NCBI GenBank assembly: GCA_964569385.1 | Contig: CAZMUM010000065.1 | Coordinates: forward strand, 1 to 17,191 | Source of the DNA: JAADHX01 sp964569385 | Lineage (GTDB): Bacteria > Actinomycetota > Acidimicrobiia > Acidimicrobiales > Poriferisodalaceae | DNA: 17,191 nucleotides | Direction of reading: 5' to 3' | Shown: piece by piece, positions 14,566 through 17,191 of the stretch | How the letters are laid out: every line of letters begins with the position of its first letter | How positions within the stretch are numbered: position 1 is the stretch's first letter | The notes under the pieces: model-generated | Seen by the model: the letters and a program-made list of their open reading frames with translations, nothing else | Told to the model about the DNA's origin: nothing | The model's database searches: none | Position numbers and translations under genes: made by a program

Positions 14566-16334
14566 CCGAGGCCTGGTACCCAGTGGCGGCCAGCAGCGAC
14601 TTGCCGCTTCGTCATACGTTTCACGGGCAGCTTCTCGGTCGCGAACTCGCAATCTGGCGCGCCGATGACGGGTTTGTCAACGTATGGGAGAACCGTTGCC
14701 TTCACCGCGGGGTACGGCTCTCGATCGGCCTAAACGACGGGCGCGAGCTTCAGTGCCAATATCACGGCTGGCGATATGCCAACCGTACTGCTGGTTGCAC
14801 CTATATTCCGGCCCACCCAGCCGACGCTCCGGCCCGCACGATCTGCAATCGCAGCTTCACTGCGGTCGAGCGCTACGGCCTTGTTTGGTCGGGGGAGTCT
14901 CCCGCTGGCGACCCACCGGCCGTTGAAGTCCTAGAACCCGACGACCATTTTGGCTTGCGGAATCTGCCGGTCAACGCCCCGGCCGAACTTGTGATTGAGA
15001 TGTTGCACGATCACGGTTTCCAGCCCAACGCCGGCCTCAATCATGTTGCGGCCGAAGTTCTGGCCCAGTCACATGGGGATTGTGTCACATCTGACTTCGC
15101 GGTTGTTCTCAAAGCGACGGCTGACCGCCACTGCACAACCGTGGTGTTCTTCGTTCAACCAGTCGACGCATCGCGTTCGGTAGTTCGCCCGGTGATGGTG
15201 GGTGTTCCCGACGCTTCGGTTCAAACCGATGTGTTACGTCATCACAACACAAAGTTGACCGAACTACGCGACCGGATCGAGACCGAGGCCGCCCGTTTGC
15301 CCGCCCCTCAAGCCATGAGCGCGACGATTGAGCAGGTACCGCTTCATGAATTCTCCGAGGTTCAGATCGGCGCCATTGGACGCCGCAGGGCCCCGTTGCG
15401 GGTACAAGTGGCCCGCAAGTGGCAAACGGCCACCGACATCGTGGCCATCGAGCTTGAGTCGATCGGCGGCCAACTGCCGACGTTTCAGCCCGGCGCCCAC
15501 ATTGACGTTCACTTGCCGAACGGCTTGGTGCGCCAGTACTCGTTAACCAACGGTCCTGGCGAACTCACCCACTATCGAATTGGCGTAAAGCTGGAGGCCG
15601 AGTCGCGAGGCGGCTCAGCGGCGTTGCACGAGACGGTTCGACAAGGCGACGTGTTGGCAATATCGGAGCCACGAAACAACTTCCCCCTTCGCCGCGACAG
15701 CCTTAGAACCATCTTGATCGCTGGCGGCATCGGAGTGACACCGCTGCTGGCGATGGCCCAGGTGTTACACCACAGCGACCTGAACTATGAGCTGCACTAC
15801 TTCGCAAGAGCCGACGACCACGTTGCGTTTCGCACCATTTTCGACGAGCTGGGCAACTCTGCCAAAGCCCACCTCGGGCTATCACCCCAAAGTACAGCGG
15901 CCGAACTTGAGAGCATCCTGGCTCAACCCGGACACGCCGAGCATGTCTATGTGTGCGGGCCAGGCCCGATGCTCGAGGCCACCCGTAGTATCGCATCCGA
16001 TCGGGGCTGGCCAGACGAAGCAGTGCACTTCGAGTACTTCCAGAACGCAACCGAAATAGACGACACGACCGCATTCGAGATCAACTTGGCTCGATCGGCG
16101 CTGACTCTGCGCGTCGGTAGCGGCGAAACGATTCTCGAAGTGCTCCACCAGCACGGGGTTTCGCTTGGGTCGTCATGTGAGCAAGGGGCATGTGGCACTT
16201 GCTCGGTCGCGGTGCTCGATGGTGAACCACTCCATCAGGACGTCTATCTGTCCGAGGCTGAGCGAGAGCTCGGCGACCAGATGATGGTGTGCGTTTCTCG
16301 CACCAACGGCAAAAGCCTCACGTTGGATATCTGA
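14562..16334 (+). CDS. Rieske-fused oxygenase reductase (NdmD-like): Rieske, degenerate oxygenase domain, FMN/NAD reductase, [2Fe-2S] ferredoxin
   Basis: A 590-aa electron-transfer protein. Residues 1-118 are an intact Rieske domain with ligands Cys46-x-His48 and Cys65-x-x-His68 (CQYHGW). Residues about 135-245 resemble an oxygenase catalytic domain without iron ligands. Residues about 278-490 form a phthalate/vanillate-reductase-type module with RQYSLTN (flavin), AGGIGVTPLLAM and VCGPGPM (NAD). Residues about 505-590 are a plant-type ferredoxin with Cys539, Cys544, Cys547 and Cys577. Electrons should run NADH to flavin to ferredoxin to Rieske centre, then in trans to the iron of the upstream subunit. 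NdmD of P. putida CBB5 has this Rieske-plus-reductase plan. The start ATG overlaps the preceding stop (ATGA), so the proteins are probably made in a coupled ratio. The substrate is unknown. Confidence 0.9.
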   Translation: MTEAWYPVAASSDLPLRHTFHGQLLGRELAIWRADDGFVNVWENRCLHRGVRLSIGLNDGRELQCQYHGWRYANRTAGCTYIPAHPADAPARTICNRSFTAVERYGLVWSGESPAGDPPAVEVLEPDDHFGLRNLPVNAPAELVIEMLHDHGFQPNAGLNHVAAEVLAQSHGDCVTSDFAVVLKATADRHCTTVVFFVQPVDASRSVVRPVMVGVPDASVQTDVLRHHNTKLTELRDRIETEAARLPAPQAMSATIEQVPLHEFSEVQIGAIGRRRAPLRVQVARKWQTATDIVAIELESIGGQLPTFQPGAHIDVHLPNGLVRQYSLTNGPGELTHYRIGVKLEAESRGGSAALHETVRQGDVLAISEPRNNFPLRRDSLRTILIAGGIGVTPLLAMAQVLHHSDLNYELHYFARADDHVAFRTIFDELGNSAKAHLGLSPQSTAAELESILAQPGHAEHVYVCGPGPMLEATRSIASDRGWPDEAVHFEYFQNATEIDDTTAFEINLARSALTLRVGSGETILEVLHQHGVSLGSSCEQGACGTCSVAVLDGEPLHQDVYLSEAERELGDQMMVCVSRTNGKSLTLDI

Positions 16335-16346
16335 GAGGGGACTCGT

Positions 16347-17012
16347 TTGATCACGCTGTACAACTGGGACCTCTCAGTCAACTGCTACAAACAACGACTG
16401 TTGTTGAACATCCTCGATGTCGAGTACGAATCGATTCCGGTCGACTTCTATCCAGGCTGGGAACACAAGTCGGCTGAGTTCAAGAAGATCAACCCGCTCG
16501 GCCATATTCCGGTCATCGTCGATGACGGCTACATGCTTCGCGACGCCCACGCCATCCTCACCTATCTGGCTGCCAAATACGATCCAAGCGGCCGGTGGTA
16601 CCCAGTGAGTGACCCTCACTTGCTCGGCGAGACCGCGCAGTGGATGTTGTTCGCCGAAGGAACAACTAACACGGCATCGGCAGCCAGGCTTCATGTGAAC
16701 CTCGGCTACGAGTTTGACATCGAAGCCATCCGCGAGGGCGCTCACGAGTTGTTCCGAGCGCTCGACGAACATCTTTGGTTCCGCGAGCGCGACGGGCTCG
16801 ACTGGGTTACCTCCAGCCCTCACCCGACTATTGCCGATCTGGCCATCTTCCCCGATGTGATGCTGTCAGAAGAAGGGGGCATCTCCCGTCAGGACTATCC
16901 AGCTATCCGCCGCTGGACCGACAGACTTCGTCGCATCCCCGGTTTTGTGGTGATGCCAGGCATCTTCGAAGCTTCGAAGGCGCACCAACCTAACCGCTCT
17001 CTCGGACTGTAA
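16347..17012 (+). CDS. Glutathione S-transferase family protein (NdmE-like position)
   Basis: A 221-aa GST-fold protein. The N-terminal thioredoxin-like domain begins MITLYNWDLSVNCYKQRLLL with Ser10 at the usual catalytic position, and has NPLGHIPVIVDDG and RDAHAILTYLAAKY, the glutathione-site cis-Pro and Asp/Ser-type region. The C-terminal helical domain contains HPTIADLAIFPDV, the N-capping motif. It starts at TTG 16347, supported by a strong GAGAGGGG six bases upstream and 12 bases after the reductase stop. In the NdmCDE complex a GST-like subunit (NdmE) helps hold the Rieske-less oxygenase and the Rieske-reductase together, so a structural role is likely here (inference). An alternative is a true glutathione-dependent step, although actinobacteria generally use mycothiol rather than glutathione. 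Confidence 0.88.
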   Translation: MITLYNWDLSVNCYKQRLLLNILDVEYESIPVDFYPGWEHKSAEFKKINPLGHIPVIVDDGYMLRDAHAILTYLAAKYDPSGRWYPVSDPHLLGETAQWMLFAEGTTNTASAARLHVNLGYEFDIEAIREGAHELFRALDEHLWFRERDGLDWVTSSPHPTIADLAIFPDVMLSEEGGISRQDYPAIRRWTDRLRRIPGFVVMPGIFEASKAHQPNRSLGL

Positions 17013-17059
17013 CGCTTGAGTTGACGTTTACTGTGTGGACAGGACGTACGAATGGAGAG

Positions 17060-17191
17060 CTAGGAGCCCTTGGCGATGGTTTCGCGGGAGTCTGACTTTG
17101 ACCGAGCAGCGGTTTCGTTTTGGATGGCCTCAGCCAAGGGGTTTGCATTGGGTTTGGTTGATGGTGCTGTCTTATAGGGGTTGGGTGGTTT
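17060..17191 (-). CDS. C-terminal end of an unidentified gene, cut by the window edge
   Basis: The minus strand is open from the window edge to TAG at 17060-17062 for 43 codons, with natural codon use: KPPNPYKTAPSTKPNANPLA, then EAIQNETAARSKSDSRETIA and KGS. The tail is hydrophilic and low-complexity, as in a disordered C-terminus, and no family can be named. It converges on the GST gene with 47 bases between the stop codons, and no clear terminator hairpin is visible there. Confidence 0.45.
   Translation of the reverse strand, partial: KPPNPYKTAPSTKPNANPLAEAIQNETAARSKSDSRETIAKGS

Overview
This looks like chromosomal DNA from a high-GC actinobacterium, probably an Acidimicrobiia-type lineage (inference). 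The clues are a DUF222/HNH endonuclease, the wreck of a mycothiol-type maleylpyruvate-isomerase-family gene (a family centred on actinobacteria), a VapBC module, GTG/TTG starts, and several genes whose start codon lies 6-7 bases after a TANNNT box, the leaderless layout common in actinobacteria. No tRNA, rRNA or CRISPR array was seen.

Layout. Positions 1-57 are flanking DNA with no assignable gene. Positions 58-1432 are a complete DDE insertion sequence with a doubled 20-25-bp repeat at each end. It abuts a VapBC toxin-antitoxin operon (1479-2136) whose promoter sits inside a perfect 16-bp inverted repeat. A minus-strand gene for a large fused indolepyruvate:ferredoxin-oxidoreductase-type enzyme (2143-5640) is divergent from an MTA/MTI/purine nucleoside phosphorylase (5718-6452). 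A decayed stretch follows: a lipoprotein gene with a frameshift (6520-7934) and the truncated, frameshifted tail of a maleylpyruvate-isomerase-family gene (about 7998-8281). Next come the DUF222/HNH gene (8453-10081), an AzlD/AzlC branched-chain amino-acid exporter pair on the minus strand (10318-11345), a divergent SAM methyltransferase (11449-12081) and a convergent Cys/Met-metabolism PLP enzyme (12093-13196).

The most interesting part is the tight plus-strand operon at 13315-17012: cupin, Rieske-type oxygenase catalytic subunit, large reductase, glutathione S-transferase-like protein. The oxygenase keeps its mononuclear-iron ligands but has lost all four Rieske ligands. The reductase carries an intact N-terminal Rieske domain in front of an FMN/NAD reductase and plant-type ferredoxin. 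With the GST this matches the unusual NdmC/NdmD/NdmE N-demethylase architecture described for caffeine degradation in Pseudomonas putida CBB5. In addition, residues about 135-245 of the reductase still read as an oxygenase catalytic domain whose three iron ligands are replaced. The two proteins therefore look like complementary halves of a duplicated Rieske oxygenase, one keeping the iron active site and the other the electron-transfer cluster. The substrate cannot be read from this window.

The right edge (17060-17191) holds the C-terminal end of a convergent minus-strand gene that continues outside the window.
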